NCBI GenBank assembly: GCA_900770445.1
Contig: CAAGKO010000009.1
Span: 13,509-77,508, forward strand
From: an uncultured Oribacterium sp.
Lineage (GTDB): Bacteria; Bacillota; Clostridia; Lachnospirales; Lachnospiraceae
Direction of reading: 5' to 3'
DNA: 64,000 nt
Shown here: one piece after another, positions 42,308-51,153 of the stretch
How positions within the stretch are numbered: the stretch's first letter is position 1
Layout: each line of letters begins with the position of its first letter
Program-made: the position numbers and the translations under genes
The notes under the pieces: generated by a model
Told to the model about the DNA's origin: nothing
Seen by the model: the letters and a program-made list of their open reading frames with translations, nothing else
The model's database searches: none

Positions 42308-42940
42308 ATGATTCATTTTATACATGGAACGCTTAGCGATGTGGCCGAGGGGTTGGTGGTCGTCGAAGCGGCCGGTGTCGGCTATGGCATCCACGTGCCG
42401 GCGTCGGTGATCGGCGCGCTGCCGCCGATCGGCGAGGACATCAAGATCTATACATACTTTTCGCTGACGCAGAACGGCGTGGATCTCTATGGATTCCTGA
42501 GTCCGGAGGACCGTGCGATGTTCACGATGCTGCTGACGGTCAGCGGCATCGGCCCGAAGGGAGCGCTCGGCATCCTCAGTGCGCTGACTCCGGATGATCT
42601 CCGAATGGCGATCGTGACCGGTGACAGTAAGGCGATTTCACGCGCACCGGGCGTCGGAAACAAGACCGCACAGCGCGTGGTGCTCGAGCTCAAGGATAAG
42701 CTTGATGCGACCGAGGTCTTCAGCTCGGCGCTGGATCACGGTCATGGCGCTGGGGTAGCGGTGGATGCCGGGGCAGCCGCCGGTGTGTATGGTGCGCAGA
42801 AGGAAGCTGTGGAAGCTCTCGTGGCCCTCGGCTACTCGAACGTTGAGGCGAGCCGTGCCGTGAAGAAGGTCGAGCTCAGCGAAGGCATGACCGTGGATCA
42901 GATCCTGAAGGCGAGTCTGAAGAACCTGAATTTCCTTTGA
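42308..42940 (+). CDS. ruvA: Holliday junction branch-migration protein RuvA
   Basis: A 210-residue DNA-binding subunit that forms tetramers on Holliday junctions. The N-terminal OB fold (MIHFIHGTLSDVAEGLVVVEAAGVGYGI), the tandem HhH motifs (VSGIGPKGALGILS and APGVGNKTAQRVVLELK) and the C-terminal RuvB-binding domain (KEAVEALVALGYSNVEASRAV) are present. The linker before domain III is Gly/Ala-rich. It starts after TTAGGAG. ruvB follows 146 bp later. Confidence 0.96.
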   Translation: MIHFIHGTLSDVAEGLVVVEAAGVGYGIHVPASVIGALPPIGEDIKIYTYFSLTQNGVDLYGFLSPEDRAMFTMLLTVSGIGPKGALGILSALTPDDLRMAIVTGDSKAISRAPGVGNKTAQRVVLELKDKLDATEVFSSALDHGHGAGVAVDAGAAAGVYGAQKEAVEALVALGYSNVEASRAVKKVELSEGMTVDQILKASLKNLNFL

Positions 42941-43086
42941 TTCTCGAGAGACAGGCCTGAAAAAGTGACGGCCGTAGTGGATGCTGCCTGGGCTATAAAG
43001 TCCGTGGATTTTCGTATGTTATCTGAGTGCCGGATACAGGCACATATATATAGGATCCGCGCGTTTGCGCGGAGTGAGGTACAGAT

Positions 43087-44097
43087 TTGGAACGTAGAGT
43101 AATCAATACAGATGAGACGGTAGAGGATCGGCAGCTGGAGCCGAAGATTCGTCCGCAGACGCTCGATGACTACATCGGCCAGAGTAAGCTGAAGGAGATG
43201 CTGAAGATCTATATTCAGGCGGCGAAGAACCGCGGAGAGTCGCTGGATCACTGCCTGTTTTACGGCCCGCCGGGACTCGGTAAGACGACCATCAGTAACA
43301 TCATCGCGAACGAGCTCGGTGTGAATATCAAGGTGACCTCGGGGCCGGCGATCGAGAAGCCGGGCGAGATCGCCGCGATTCTGAACGGACTTTCCGAGGG
43401 CGATGTGCTTTTCGTCGACGAGATCCACCGCCTGAACCGCCAGGTCGAGGAGGTGCTGTATCCGGCGATGGAGGATTTCGCCATCGACATCATGCTCGGA
43501 AAGGACTCCACCGCGCGCTCGATCCGCCTGGATCTACCGCACTTCACGCTGATCGGTGCGACGACCCGTGCGGGACTGCTGTCCGCACCGCTCCGTGACC
43601 GTTTCGGCATCATCACGAAGCTCGAGTTCTACACCACTGAAGAGCTGATGCAGATCGTACGACGTTCCGCGAAGGTGCTGAATGTAGACATTGACGACGC
43701 CGGTGCTGAACGTATCGCACTGCGCTCCCGCGGTACACCGAGACTCGCGAACCGCCTGCTGAAGCGCGTGCGTGACTTCGCGGATGTCCGCTTCGACGGA
43801 CGCATCACCCAGGAGGTCGCCGATATGGCGCTCGACATCCTCGATGTCGATAAGCTCGGCCTCGACCAGAACGACCGGAACTACCTCATGACCATCATCG
43901 ATAAGTTCTCCGGCGGACCGGTCGGCGTCGAAACTCTGGCCGCCGCTCTCGGCGAGGACAGCGGCACCATCGAGGACGTCTACGAGCCGTACCTCCTCAT
44001 GAACGGACTCATCAACCGCACCCCGCGTGGCCGCGTCGCCACCGCAAACGCCTACCGGCACTTCGGACTCCCGTACCAGGCGACGATGGAGCTGTGA
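43087..44097 (+). CDS. ruvB: Holliday junction ATPase RuvB
   Basis: A 336-residue AAA+ motor for branch migration. It begins with TTG at 43087 behind GAGG. Motifs are IRPQTLDDYIGQ, Walker A GPPGLGKTT, Walker B VLFVDEIHRL, sensor LIGATTRAGLLSAPLRDRFG, and the C-terminal winged helix ending PRGRVATANAYRHFGL. Length and order are typical. Pairs with ruvA. Confidence 0.97.
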   Translation: MERRVINTDETVEDRQLEPKIRPQTLDDYIGQSKLKEMLKIYIQAAKNRGESLDHCLFYGPPGLGKTTISNIIANELGVNIKVTSGPAIEKPGEIAAILNGLSEGDVLFVDEIHRLNRQVEEVLYPAMEDFAIDIMLGKDSTARSIRLDLPHFTLIGATTRAGLLSAPLRDRFGIITKLEFYTTEELMQIVRRSAKVLNVDIDDAGAERIALRSRGTPRLANRLLKRVRDFADVRFDGRITQEVADMALDILDVDKLGLDQNDRNYLMTIIDKFSGGPVGVETLAAALGEDSGTIEDVYEPYLLMNGLINRTPRGRVATANAYRHFGLPYQATMEL

Positions 44098-44118
44098 GAG
44101 AAATGAAAGGAGGACGGC

Positions 44119-45048
44119 ATGAATTTAAAGGAACAGCAGTATGTGTGCACGCTGGCGCGGTGTCGGAGCCTTTCCAGGGCGGCGGAGGCGCTGTTTATCT
44201 CGCCATCGGCGCTGAGTGTGTATATCAGTAATCTCGAAAAGAACCTCGGGGTACCGCTGTTTGAGCGTGTGGGAAAGGAAAAATCCTTCGTTCTGACGCC
44301 GATCGGAGAGGAGTATGTGCAGCGGGCGGAGAAGATGCTGGAGCTGAAGGCGGAGTTCGACGATCTTCTGAAGCGGGAGCAGAAGAAGGAGCAGTCGGCG
44401 ATTCGCGTCGGCATCCAGCAGCGAAGAGCGATTTCGATGGTGCCGGAAGTACTGGCGCGTTTTAAAGAGCGTTTCCCGGATGTGGAGTTGGTTTTCCGCG
44501 ATGCCGTCGTCGCAGATCTGAATCAGATGTTTAAGGAGAATGCGGTCGATTTCATGGTTTCAAACTTCCTGGAGGAGCTTCCGGATACGGTGTATCAGGA
44601 AATCGTGAAGGAACCAGTGCTGCTGGTGCTTCCGGAGACGCATCCGGCGATTCAGTATGCTTATTCTGTCGAGGGCGATGTTTTCCAGCATCTCGATCTT
44701 TCCTATCTTGACTGGGAGACGTTTATCGTGCCACTGCCGGATCAGAGTATGCGCAGAACGGCAGACCGCATCTTCCGGGAGAATCATATCCATCCGAAGC
44801 GTCTGATCGAGATCGGTCATTTCGAGATCATCATGTCGATGGTGAATCAGGGGATGGGTGTCGGTTTTAACCGTCTCGGGTATCTGTCGGATATGCAGAG
44901 ATACGAGCATGTGCGCTATTTTCTGATCAATCGGGACGCGGAGACCTCCAGCTTCAGGTTCGCTTATCGAAAAGGGCATGTGCTGAGCAACTGCGAGCGT
45001 GCGCTGATCGAGATCGTCGAGCAAACAGTGCGAGAGAAGATGCATTGA
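44119..45048 (+). CDS. LysR-family regulator of the transporter/amidohydrolase cluster
   Basis: A 309-residue LysR protein. The HTH is QQYVCTLARCRSLSRAAEALFISPSALSVYISNLE; the effector domain starts near 93 (AIRVGIQQRRAISMVPEVLARF). AGGAGG lies before the ATG, 21 bp after ruvB. It is followed in the same direction by the YfcC transporter and M20 amidohydrolase genes, which it probably controls. Confidence 0.9.
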   Translation: MNLKEQQYVCTLARCRSLSRAAEALFISPSALSVYISNLEKNLGVPLFERVGKEKSFVLTPIGEEYVQRAEKMLELKAEFDDLLKREQKKEQSAIRVGIQQRRAISMVPEVLARFKERFPDVELVFRDAVVADLNQMFKENAVDFMVSNFLEELPDTVYQEIVKEPVLLVLPETHPAIQYAYSVEGDVFQHLDLSYLDWETFIVPLPDQSMRRTADRIFRENHIHPKRLIEIGHFEIIMSMVNQGMGVGFNRLGYLSDMQRYEHVRYFLINRDAETSSFRFAYRKGHVLSNCERALIEIVEQTVREKMH

Positions 45049-45152
45049 ATTTTCTTTAATAGAGCGTTTGAAAAAATCAAATGGCACGTGATTTCCGCTA
45101 CTGCTATAATGTTATACAAAGAAACAACATTATAAAGAAGGGGAATGTAATT

Positions 45153-46550
45153 ATGGCAAGCAAGAAAAAATTTCATGTGCCTCACAGCTTCATGATCGTG
45201 TTTTCGATCATCGTGTGTGCTGTGCTTCTGACCTGGATCATCCCGGCGGGTGAGTATGTACGTGTGGAGAATGCAGACGGCATCAAGGTCATCGATCCGA
45301 CGCAGTTCAGCTATGTCGATCGTACACCGGTGAATCCGTTCCTGATCCCGATGTATATCGTAAATGCGTTTGTAAAGCGTGTCGATATCATGCTGGTTAT
45401 CCTGTTTTCGGGTGCGGCTTTCCACATGCTGACGCAGTCTGGTTCACTGCAGGCGGTGATCGCGAAGCTCGCGAAAAAGTTTTCCAACAACCTGTATGTA
45501 TTTATCCCGATTCTGACGCTGATGTTCGGCCTTATCTGCACGACACAGGCTGTCAACATGTTCATCGCGTTCGCACCGGTGATGGTTATGCTTGCACTGG
45601 CGATCGGGCTCGACTCGATCACAGGTGCAGCCATCATCCTGCTCGGTGGAGCCATCGGATTTTCGACGGGAACATTGAACCCGAATACGACGGTTGTCGC
45701 ACAGAAGATCGCGGAGCTGCCGCTGTACTCCGGCATCGGCTACCGCTGGGTATGCTTCGCTGTGTACTATGTGATCACGAACATCTTTCTCGTGCGCTAT
45801 GCACTGAAGATTCAGAAGGACCCGACGAAGAGCCCGATGTATGAGCTCGACCAGAAGAGCGAGTTCCGTACAGCCGGCGGTCTGGATGATTTCGGAACCA
45901 TCGATCTTCGGAAGATATTAAATATCGTCGCACTCGTGGTTTCGCTTGCAGTCGTGATCTATGGCAGCATCAAGCTGGATTGGGATATGCCGGAGATGGC
46001 GGCGATGTTCATCTGGCTCGCGATCGTGGTCGGCATCATTTCCGGCTTCGATACGGATACGATCTGTAAGAACTTCCTCGAGGGCTGCAGGAAGATGATG
46101 TCCGCGATGATCATCATCGGCCTCGCACAGTCCATCAGTGCCATCATGAAGGATGGTAAGATCATCGATACCGTCGTACATGCGCTGGCCGGCGGACTCG
46201 GCAGTGTGCCGACACTTCTGCAGGCACCGGCGATGCTGATTGCGAACACCATCATCAACGTGTTCCTGACCTCCGGCTCCGGACAGGCCGCAGCGGTGAT
46301 GCCGATCATGGTGCCGCTTTCCGACCTCATCGGTGTGACGAGACAGACTGCGGTGCTTGCCTTTAACTTCGGTGACGGCTTCTGTAACTACATCCTGCCG
46401 ACCTCGACCGCACTCATGGGCATCATCAGTGCCTGCAACATCCCGTATGATCGCTGGATGCGCTTCATGTGGAAGATGTTTGCGATCTGGCTGGTGGTCG
46501 GTACGGTGCTGCTGGTGATCGCGCAGATCATCCACTTCGGACCGATGTAA
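45153..46550 (+). CDS. YfcC-family membrane transporter
   Basis: A 465-residue integral membrane protein with about 11-12 hydrophobic segments. Family features are HSFMIVFSIIVCAVLLTWIIPAGEY near the N terminus, two re-entrant-type Gly/Ser/Thr stretches (GGAIGFSTGTLNPNTTV and FLTSGSGQAAAVMPIMVPL) and a C-terminal DRWMRFMWKMFAIW. Members are annotated as C4-dicarboxylate or basic amino acid carriers. The adjacent M20 amidohydrolase suggests uptake of a peptide-like or N-acylated amino acid. The start at 45153 has AAGGGG upstream, in preference to the ATG at 45081. Confidence 0.87.
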   Translation: MASKKKFHVPHSFMIVFSIIVCAVLLTWIIPAGEYVRVENADGIKVIDPTQFSYVDRTPVNPFLIPMYIVNAFVKRVDIMLVILFSGAAFHMLTQSGSLQAVIAKLAKKFSNNLYVFIPILTLMFGLICTTQAVNMFIAFAPVMVMLALAIGLDSITGAAIILLGGAIGFSTGTLNPNTTVVAQKIAELPLYSGIGYRWVCFAVYYVITNIFLVRYALKIQKDPTKSPMYELDQKSEFRTAGGLDDFGTIDLRKILNIVALVVSLAVVIYGSIKLDWDMPEMAAMFIWLAIVVGIISGFDTDTICKNFLEGCRKMMSAMIIIGLAQSISAIMKDGKIIDTVVHALAGGLGSVPTLLQAPAMLIANTIINVFLTSGSGQAAAVMPIMVPLSDLIGVTRQTAVLAFNFGDGFCNYILPTSTALMGIISACNIPYDRWMRFMWKMFAIWLVVGTVLLVIAQIIHFGPM

Positions 46551-46677
46551 TCAGAATATGTAGAAGAGAGGCGCTGCACCGGTTACCGGGAGGCGCCTTC
46601 ATACATCCGTTCGAAGGATGGCGTGTTTTAGACATTTGCTTTTATATGATGACATAAATGTCATGGAGGAATGAACT

Positions 46678-47853
46678 ATGAGCGATAAGAAGACTTTATT
46701 TGCTGCGATCGATGCACAGCGGGATGTGCTCTGCTCGATGGCGGATCAGATTTTCGATCATCCGGAATATGAAGGAGAAGAGGTGTTCGCCAGCGGACTG
46801 CTGACCGATTATCTTCGTGCACAGGGCTTCGAGGTCGAGATGGGCGTCGGCGGATTCAAGACGGCGTTCCGTGCAACGTATAAGCGTGGCGAGGGCGGTC
46901 CGAAGCTCGGCATCCTCTGCGAGTACGATGCGCTTCGGAACCTCGGACATGGCTGCGGCCATCATATGCAGGGACCGGGATGTCTCGGTGCTGCAGTGGC
47001 ACTGAAGAACATGGACGGTGCGGAGCCGTTTGAGCTCATCATCTATGGTACACCGGCCGAGGAGAGCTTCGGCAGCAAGGTACAGATGCTGGAGCGTGGC
47101 TGCTTCCGTGAACTGGATGTCGCCTTCATGATGCATGGCGGTCCGAATACCTGCACGGATGTGAAGTGCCTCGCGCAGAAGAGCTTTAACGTGACCTTCC
47201 ACGGAAAGCGCGCGCATGCCGCACTGGCACCGGAGAAGGGCAGAAGTGCCTTCGATGCTATGCTGGTTGCATTCCAGGGCGTTGAGTTCCTGCGGGAGCA
47301 TGTGCCGGATGATGTGCGCATGCACTACTGTATGACCGAGCTTCCAGGCCCGTCCAATGTCGTGCCGGCGACGGCGAAGGGTGAGTTTTCACTGCGTTCC
47401 TTCTCAAAGAAGGAGCTCGAGGACATCAGTGTCCGCTTCCAGGACATCATCAAGGGCGCCGCGCTGATCGCCGGTGTCGACTATGAGATCCAGGACGGCA
47501 CCTTCTTCTTCAACAAGATTCCGGTGCTTCGTCTGAATCAGCTTCTGATGGACAATGCTGAGCTCGCGGGTGCTCCGCAGCTCGCGCCGCCACGTGAGAA
47601 GACCGGTTCGACCGATTTCGGCAATGTCATGTACGAGATTCCGGGCTCCTGCATTCGTGTCGCGTTCGTACCGGAGGGGACCGCTTCCCACTCCCAGGAG
47701 TTCGTGGATGCCGGAAAGAGCGACGCAGCGCATAACTGTGTGATCTACGGTGCGAAGAGCATTGCCGGTGCATGCTATGACCTGCTGCATACCGAGGGTC
47801 TCCTCGATGCGGTCAAGGCAGAATACGCCGAGAATAAAAAGAAATATCAGTGA
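46678..47853 (+). CDS. M20 family amidohydrolase (AbgB-like)
   Basis: A 391-residue zinc-dependent amidohydrolase. Metal-binding and catalytic motifs include CEYDALRNLGHGCGHHMQG, the bridging GTPAEESFGSK, MMHGGPNT and the C-terminal GSTDFGNVMYEIPGSC. An inserted dimerisation domain starts at SFNVTFHGKRAHAA. The sequence is closest in character to aminobenzoyl-glutamate hydrolase B-like M20D proteins. The natural substrate is unknown; the neighbouring YfcC carrier probably imports it. AGGAGG-like GGAGG precedes the ATG. Confidence 0.87.
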   Translation: MSDKKTLFAAIDAQRDVLCSMADQIFDHPEYEGEEVFASGLLTDYLRAQGFEVEMGVGGFKTAFRATYKRGEGGPKLGILCEYDALRNLGHGCGHHMQGPGCLGAAVALKNMDGAEPFELIIYGTPAEESFGSKVQMLERGCFRELDVAFMMHGGPNTCTDVKCLAQKSFNVTFHGKRAHAALAPEKGRSAFDAMLVAFQGVEFLREHVPDDVRMHYCMTELPGPSNVVPATAKGEFSLRSFSKKELEDISVRFQDIIKGAALIAGVDYEIQDGTFFFNKIPVLRLNQLLMDNAELAGAPQLAPPREKTGSTDFGNVMYEIPGSCIRVAFVPEGTASHSQEFVDAGKSDAAHNCVIYGAKSIAGACYDLLHTEGLLDAVKAEYAENKKKYQ

Positions 47854-48048
47854 TTTTCGAGCGAAAATCGTGTATGATAGAAGCTGTATGAGGCATACAA
47901 CAGAGTAGTTTGCGTATACTTCAGACAAAAGATCTCCGCAGGCAGCGATTCGGAAAGTGAATCGTGTGCGGAAATCAGACAATAGAAAAGAAATGCAGCT
48001 GCATTGATTATAGTTCAGACTATTTTCGTGCAGCCGCATACCGATGAG

Positions 48049-48075
48049 AGGGCTGACATGAATGTCAGCCCTTTT
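48049..48075 (+). terminator. Rho-independent terminator after the M20 gene
   Basis: AGGGCTGACA pairs with TGTCAGCCCT, loop TGAA, followed by T4. Confidence 0.85.
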
Positions 48076-48109
48076 CATATGCAGAAAAGTGGAAGAGGAG
48101 GAAAAACAA

Positions 48110-48997
48110 ATGGAAACGATGGTGATGAAAAATCAGAAGAAGTGGAGAGAAACCGGGCTTGATATCTTGGGAGATTTCGCGGGTGCGCTGCTGCAGGCCG
48201 TCGGTGTCTGGTGCTTCATCGAGCCGAGTCGGATCGCGCCGGGCGGGGTGTCGGGCATCGCACTGATGATCAATCATCTGTTCGGCTTACCGATCGGTGC
48301 ACTCAGCCTCGCCATCAACATCCCACTGCTGCTGGCGTCCTGGCTGCTGCTGAATCGCGGGATGACACTGAAGACCATCCGCACGGTCATCTGCATGAGC
48401 GTGATCCAGGACCTCGTGACGGCGCTCTGTCCATGGCAGTACGCAGGAGACCGCCTCGTATCCTGCGCCTTCGGCGGTATCTTCGTGGGCGTCGGCCTGG
48501 CACTGATCTTCATGCGAAACTCGACGAGCGGCGGTGGCGATATCCTCGCGAAGCTCCTTCAGAAGCGTTTCCCCTATATGCAGACCGGCTATGCCATCAT
48601 GCTGGTGGACTTCGTGATCGTCACGGTCTCCGTGCTGGTCTTCGGTGAGATCGAAGCGGCACTGTACGGCATCATCTCCATCGTCTGCACTACCCAGTCG
48701 ATGGATGCGCTTCTCTATGGACTGAACCGCGGCAGTCTGATCACGATCCACTCTGTGAAAAATGAAGACATCGCGCATGAAATCATGGAAACCATGGACC
48801 GCGGTACCACCTTCTATAAAAGCATCGGCGGCTTCAGCGGCAAGGAATGCCTCACCCTCACCTGCGCCGTCGACCGTAAGCAGTTTCCGATCGTGAAGGA
48901 AATCATCGACCGCCACGACCCGCACGCCTTCGTCATCGTCTCCCCGACGAAGGAAACCTACGGCGAAGGCTTCATCGGCGATCCGCGGAAGCTCTGA
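48110..48997 (+). CDS. YitT-family membrane protein
   Basis: A 295-residue protein with five to six membrane segments (DUF161) in about residues 15-195 and a C-terminal DUF2179 cytoplasmic domain (about 205-285). GVWCFIEPSRIAPGGVSGIALMIN and FMRNSTSGGGDILAKLL are family signatures, and the tail FVIVSPTKETYGEGF is usual. The start at 48110 follows GAGGAGG; earlier codons lie within the preceding terminator. Function in bacteria is undefined; transport is suspected. Confidence 0.9.
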   Translation: METMVMKNQKKWRETGLDILGDFAGALLQAVGVWCFIEPSRIAPGGVSGIALMINHLFGLPIGALSLAINIPLLLASWLLLNRGMTLKTIRTVICMSVIQDLVTALCPWQYAGDRLVSCAFGGIFVGVGLALIFMRNSTSGGGDILAKLLQKRFPYMQTGYAIMLVDFVIVTVSVLVFGEIEAALYGIISIVCTTQSMDALLYGLNRGSLITIHSVKNEDIAHEIMETMDRGTTFYKSIGGFSGKECLTLTCAVDRKQFPIVKEIIDRHDPHAFVIVSPTKETYGEGFIGDPRKL

Positions 48998-49045
48998 ATG
49001 GAGTACAGTGGTTGATATGGATCCGCTGTCGGACATCGCTTGCGG

Positions 49046-49075
49046 TTGCATCGCGCTTGCGGGCTATGTTATAAT
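49046..49075 (+). promoter_or_regulatory. Promoter ahead of zapA
   Basis: TTGCAT (49046-49051), 18 bp, TATAAT (49070-49075). Two GCGCATCTGCG motifs follow in the 160-bp leader (49141, 49183). Confidence 0.6.
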
Positions 49076-49238
49076 AAATGGTCGAAAACATGAAAACACA
49101 TTCATGTGACGTGATGGATGATAGCATGCGGAGAGGACGGTGGCGCATCTGCGTAGTTCGTAATCAAGCATGATTTTGAGACGCGCATCTGCGCGAGCCA
49201 CGATCGTTCATGATTTTTAGATAGAGGAGTACCGGAGA

Positions 49239-49658
49239 ATGGCAGGAAAGAATTCCGTAGAGGTCGTAATCAATGGCAAGATCTACCAGCTGGCGGGTAG
49301 TGAGTCCGAGAGCTATATGCATGAGGTAGCGAGCTACCTGAACCAGAAAATTCTCGATTTTCAGAAGGAGACCATGGGCTACAACAAGCTCGATGACAGC
49401 ATCAAGGCACTTCTCCTCGAGGTGAACATCTGTGATGACCTCTTCAAGGAGCGGAAGAGAAGCCGTGACATCCAGCAGGCGCGGGATGATGCGGAGCGCG
49501 AGAGCTATGCTGCGAAGCATGACCTCGTGAATATGCAGATGAAGCTCGAGACGACCCTTCGCGAGCTCGAGAACACGCAGAAGAAGCTGGCGGAGCTTGA
49601 GGCGAAGCAGGCAGCGCGCGACGCGCGTGATCGTGCGCTCGCATCCACGAAGAAATGA
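49239..49658 (+). CDS. zapA: Cell division protein ZapA
   Basis: A 139-residue FtsZ-ring stabiliser. The N-terminal beta/alpha domain (VEVVINGKIYQLAGSESESYMHEVASYLNQKI) is followed by a long coiled coil (about 60-135), consistent with ZapA dimers or tetramers crosslinking FtsZ. The C terminus is Ala/Arg/Lys-rich. It lies 130 bp before the U32 peptidase start, and the FtsW/PBP pair lies further down. Confidence 0.9.
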   Translation: MAGKNSVEVVINGKIYQLAGSESESYMHEVASYLNQKILDFQKETMGYNKLDDSIKALLLEVNICDDLFKERKRSRDIQQARDDAERESYAAKHDLVNMQMKLETTLRELENTQKKLAELEAKQAARDARDRALASTKK

Positions 49659-49788
49659 TAAACATCAGACCGCATCGAAAGTGAGGCATGCAGACAGCGC
49701 TGGGACGCATGAAACGTCCTGCGCCGGAAAACCGACTGCGTGTTCATCCGATCCACAGGATGCAGGCGCTGTCCGGCATGAAAAAACT

Positions 49789-51153
49789 ATGAAAATCAAA
49801 CGAGATAAACGTGTAGAGCTGCTGGCCCCGGCCGGTTCGTTCCAGTCTGTGGTCGCGGCGGTCAATGCCGGCGCTGACGCGGTGTATATGGGCGGCCGTC
49901 GCTTCGGTGCGCGCGCCTACGCAGATTCAGCACAGGCCGAGGGGGAAGATATGGTGATGGAGGCGATCCGTTACTGTCATCTCTTCTCGGTAAAACTATA
50001 TATGACGGTAAATATACTCTTTAAGGACGACGAACTTAAGGAGCTTTTTTCGTACATAAAACCCTACTACGAGGCGGGCGTCGACGGCCTCATCATGCAG
50101 GATCTCGGCGCCGTACGCGTGATCAGGTCAATGTTTCCGGACCTCGAGGTACATGCCAGCACGCAGCAGACCATCACCAGCGTGGCCGGTGCCCGGATGG
50201 CGCAGCGCTTCGGCATGACCCGGGCGGTCGTGTCCCGTGAACTCAGTCTTCAGGAGATCCGGAAGATCCACGACGAGAGCGGCATGGAGCTCGAGGTCTT
50301 CTGCCATGGCGCGATGTGCTACAGCTACTCCGGTGCCTGCTTCATGTCCTCGCTCCTCGGCGGCCGTTCCGGCAACCGCGGACGCTGCGCCGGCACCTGC
50401 CGTCTCTGCTATGAGACTGCAGGGCAGAAGGGCTACTACCTCAGCATGAAGGACATGCAGACGATCGAGCTGCTGCCGGAGCTGATCGAAGCCGGTGCCT
50501 ACAGCTTCAAGATCGAGGGCCGCATGAAGTCCCCGCTGTATACCGCGGGGGTCGTGAGCGTCTATCGAAAGTACCTCGACCTCGCGCTCGACTGCATTGA
50601 CCGAAAACAGGGGGCAGCGAAGCACGGCAGTATGTCGGGCTACCGCGTGGCGGAGGAGGACCTCCGGACGCTGCGCGAGATCTTCGACCGCGGCGGCACC
50701 AGCAGCTATCTGAAGAAGCATAACGGCGCGGACATGATCGCGTTGTCGGAGAAGAAGTTCCGTGCGGTGGACCAGACGGTGACGGACCGCATCCAGGCCG
50801 CGTACATCGACCGCAACCGGACGATCACGGTGGACGCCGTGATGGACATGACGGTGGGCGCGCCGGCGGTGCTGACCCTCAGCGACGCAGCCGGCCGCAT
50901 GGTGACCGCGGTGTCGGAGGACCTCGTGCTCCCAGCCGAGCAGAGGCCAATGCAGGCGACGGAGGTCGAGGCGCGGCTCCGGAAAACCGGTGGCACCGCA
51001 TTTACTTTAGGAGACGTACAGGTATCGGTGCATGGCGATGCGTTCTATCCGGTCGGAAGGCTGAATGAGCTTCGCCGGACCGCACTCGCGATGTATGAAG
51101 AGGAGATTTTACGTGGCTCGCAGAGAACATACGCAGCACAATCAGATAGATAA
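49789..51153 (+). CDS. U32 family peptidase-like protein, N-terminal part
   Basis: A 454-residue protein of the U32 family, members of which act in prephenate-dependent tRNA hydroxylation or as presumed peptidases. Typical motifs: VELLAPAGSFQSVVAAVNAGADAVYMGG, QDLGAVRVIRSMFPDLEVHASTQ, EVFCHGAMCYSYSGACFMSS, GGRSGNRGRCAGTCRLCYE and YSFKIEGRMKSPLY. The cysteines probably bind an Fe-S cluster. The C-terminal barrel ends VGRLNELRRTALAMYEEEIL. In related clostridial proteins the chain usually continues into the domain encoded here by the next, overlapping gene. No convincing ribosome site precedes the ATG at 49789, so translation may couple to zapA. Confidence 0.85.
   Translation: MKIKRDKRVELLAPAGSFQSVVAAVNAGADAVYMGGRRFGARAYADSAQAEGEDMVMEAIRYCHLFSVKLYMTVNILFKDDELKELFSYIKPYYEAGVDGLIMQDLGAVRVIRSMFPDLEVHASTQQTITSVAGARMAQRFGMTRAVVSRELSLQEIRKIHDESGMELEVFCHGAMCYSYSGACFMSSLLGGRSGNRGRCAGTCRLCYETAGQKGYYLSMKDMQTIELLPELIEAGAYSFKIEGRMKSPLYTAGVVSVYRKYLDLALDCIDRKQGAAKHGSMSGYRVAEEDLRTLREIFDRGGTSSYLKKHNGADMIALSEKKFRAVDQTVTDRIQAAYIDRNRTITVDAVMDMTVGAPAVLTLSDAAGRMVTAVSEDLVLPAEQRPMQATEVEARLRKTGGTAFTLGDVQVSVHGDAFYPVGRLNELRRTALAMYEEEILRGSQRTYAAQSDR

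Noticed and set aside
51065..51112. ATG starts at 51065 or 51095 for the second U32 gene
   Set aside because: Neither has a ribosome site, whereas GTG 51113 has AAGAGGAG at 7 bp.
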